A stretch of DNA of 64,000 nucleotides from positions 87,330-151,329 of the forward strand of contig SVRR01000001.1 of assembly GCA_015064745.1 (NCBI GenBank), read 5' to 3'. The number at the start of each line of letters is the position of its first letter. The first letter of the stretch is position 1. Positions 63,281-64,000 of this stretch are shown here, in pieces. The stretch comes from Oscillospiraceae bacterium (GTDB taxonomy: Bacteria > Bacillota > Clostridia > Oscillospirales > CAG-272). The translations under genes and the position numbers were made by a program. A model generated the notes under the pieces. That model worked only from the letters and a program-made list of their open reading frames with translations, had not been told where the DNA came from and did not search any database.

Positions 63281-63309
63281 TTGACAGCGAAATGCAAAAA
63301 TGGTATAAT
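63281..63309 (+). promoter_or_regulatory. consensus sigma-A promoter of the TerB_N gene
   Basis: TTGACA (63281-63286), 17 bp, TATAAT (63304-63309), 35 bp before the start codon: a perfect match. Confidence 0.92.
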
Positions 63310-63344
63310 AAAATGAGAAGCAAACGGGGAAGGGGGATTTTGCG

Positions 63345-64000
63345 ATGTTTGACCGAAAGGATGATTTTTGGGATATCGCCGCACTCCTTCCCAAAAAAAC
63401 CAAAAGCACGGCTACGTCTTCCCATGGGGAGATCTCCGTGCCCGATATTACAAATGCGAGAGACGTCGCTTTATCGGAGACGAGAGAAGAGCGCGAAGCG
63501 CGTGCCTTGCATGCCACGGCGTCTGACGGTGAAAGCGTTAAAAGCGATTACGCCCCTGCGGATAACCCCTTTATCACCCGCGTCCGCGTCCTTGCGCGCC
63601 GAAGTCATATGCGCCTTTTCCACGGCTTTAAAAGCGACGGTGCCGCATGGCAGGCTCTGCGCGGTACGCCATGTCCGTACGCTCCTTTTTTCTCCTTCGT
63701 GCCTCAATACGAGCAGTTGAATGAAGCCCAAAAGGCGTATTATCTCTATTTTCGTGAGGAAGCCAACAGCGGTAATTTCCTCGACGCAGGACAAAGCTAT
63801 GTTTTGTTATATATCTTTGAAATTTTGAACCTGCCTGAATTTATCCCTCCAAAAATTGGGATATTGCGTCTCGCGAAAATTTGGAACGCGTATCGCAGAT
63901 CTATGCCTATTTTGGATAAAAATCTGATACCTTGGCTTGCCGATTACGGACTTTTACACGGTGTTGGCTGTCCAAGAGATATCCTTTCATCCTTTTTGGA
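63345..64000 (+). CDS. TerB N-terminal domain protein (3' end outside window)
   Basis: The first 218 residues are open to the window edge. After a polar, probably disordered region of about 80 residues comes a segment with PFFSFVPQYEQLNEAQKAYY, YFREEANSGNFLDAG and YVLLYIFEILNL, which matches the TerB_N domain pattern of two-tryptophan-like/aromatic helices preceding TerB domains. TerB-type proteins appear in tellurite-resistance and stress-linked modules, but the function of this group is not known. GGAAGGGGG precedes the ATG. Confidence 0.75.
   Translation, partial: MFDRKDDFWDIAALLPKKTKSTATSSHGEISVPDITNARDVALSETREEREARALHATASDGESVKSDYAPADNPFITRVRVLARRSHMRLFHGFKSDGAAWQALRGTPCPYAPFFSFVPQYEQLNEAQKAYYLYFREEANSGNFLDAGQSYVLLYIFEILNLPEFIPPKIGILRLAKIWNAYRRSMPILDKNLIPWLADYGLLHGVGCPRDILSSFL

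Noticed and set aside
1..64000. CRISPR arrays, insertion sequences, prophage or defence islands
   Set aside because: No direct-repeat arrays with spacers, transposase, integrase or terminal inverted repeats were seen; gene content is core throughout.

Overview
The window is chromosomal housekeeping DNA from a member of the Clostridia (Bacillota). This rests on the presence of both PolC and DnaE, short-form HisG with HisZ, the tig-clpP-clpX order, the nusB-xseA-xseB-ispA-tlyA-nadK-argR-recN string, WhiA, SpoVT, a DUF1540 protein and strong AGGAGG-type ribosome sites with sigma-A promoters. The DNPR motif in MurE predicts meso-diaminopimelate peptidoglycan. SpoVT and other hints suggest a spore former or a recent descendant of one. 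The genus cannot be named from the sequence. I saw no rRNA, tRNA, CRISPR, phage or insertion sequence.

Layout. (1) 1-6990, minus strand: a division/cell-wall cluster mraZ-rsmH-(unknown membrane protein)-PBP-murE-murF, with murF cut by the window edge. Tandem terminator-like hairpins stand before the PBP gene. (2) 7157-20522, plus strand: an unknown 111-residue protein, ispD, ispF, a possibly structured RNA region, rpe, pyrH, frr, uppS, cdsA, dxr, rseP, ispG and polC. This mixes MEP isoprenoid, lipid, nucleotide and replication genes. (3) 20534-21419, minus: three overlapping small genes of unknown function. (4) 21431-23956, plus: a YfcE-type phosphodiesterase and an ABC exporter. (5) 23995-28095, minus: clpX, clpP, tig and a metallophosphoesterase; then a DUF1540 gene on the plus strand. 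(6) 28396-33632, minus: an operon running from an ApgM-type enzyme (proposed homoserine kinase) through lepB, rbgA, rnhB and yraN to thrC, followed upstream by a separate DUF3021-like gene. (7) 34461-53992, plus: nusB, a TsaD-like protein, xseA, xseB, ispA, tlyA, nadK, argR, recN, murB, whiA, dnaE, cvpA, a ClpE-type ATPase, a P-type ATPase homologue lacking its catalytic motifs, and mrp. (8) spoVT (plus) and mntP (minus). (9) 55401-63259, plus: a histidine operon yerC-hisZGDCBHAF-hisIE, then the start of a TerB_N-domain gene.

The most unusual items are the full-length P-type ATPase homologue that has lost the phosphorylation Asp, TGES and GDGxND motifs (50576-53134); an inverted repeat lying exactly between the -35 and -10 of the yerC-his promoter; 10-bp direct repeats just below the mraZ promoter; a three-gene antisense cassette beside polC; and terminator-like hairpins inside operons immediately before the PBP, dxr and clpP genes. 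All assignments come from reading the sequence and from recalled family motifs; no database search was run.
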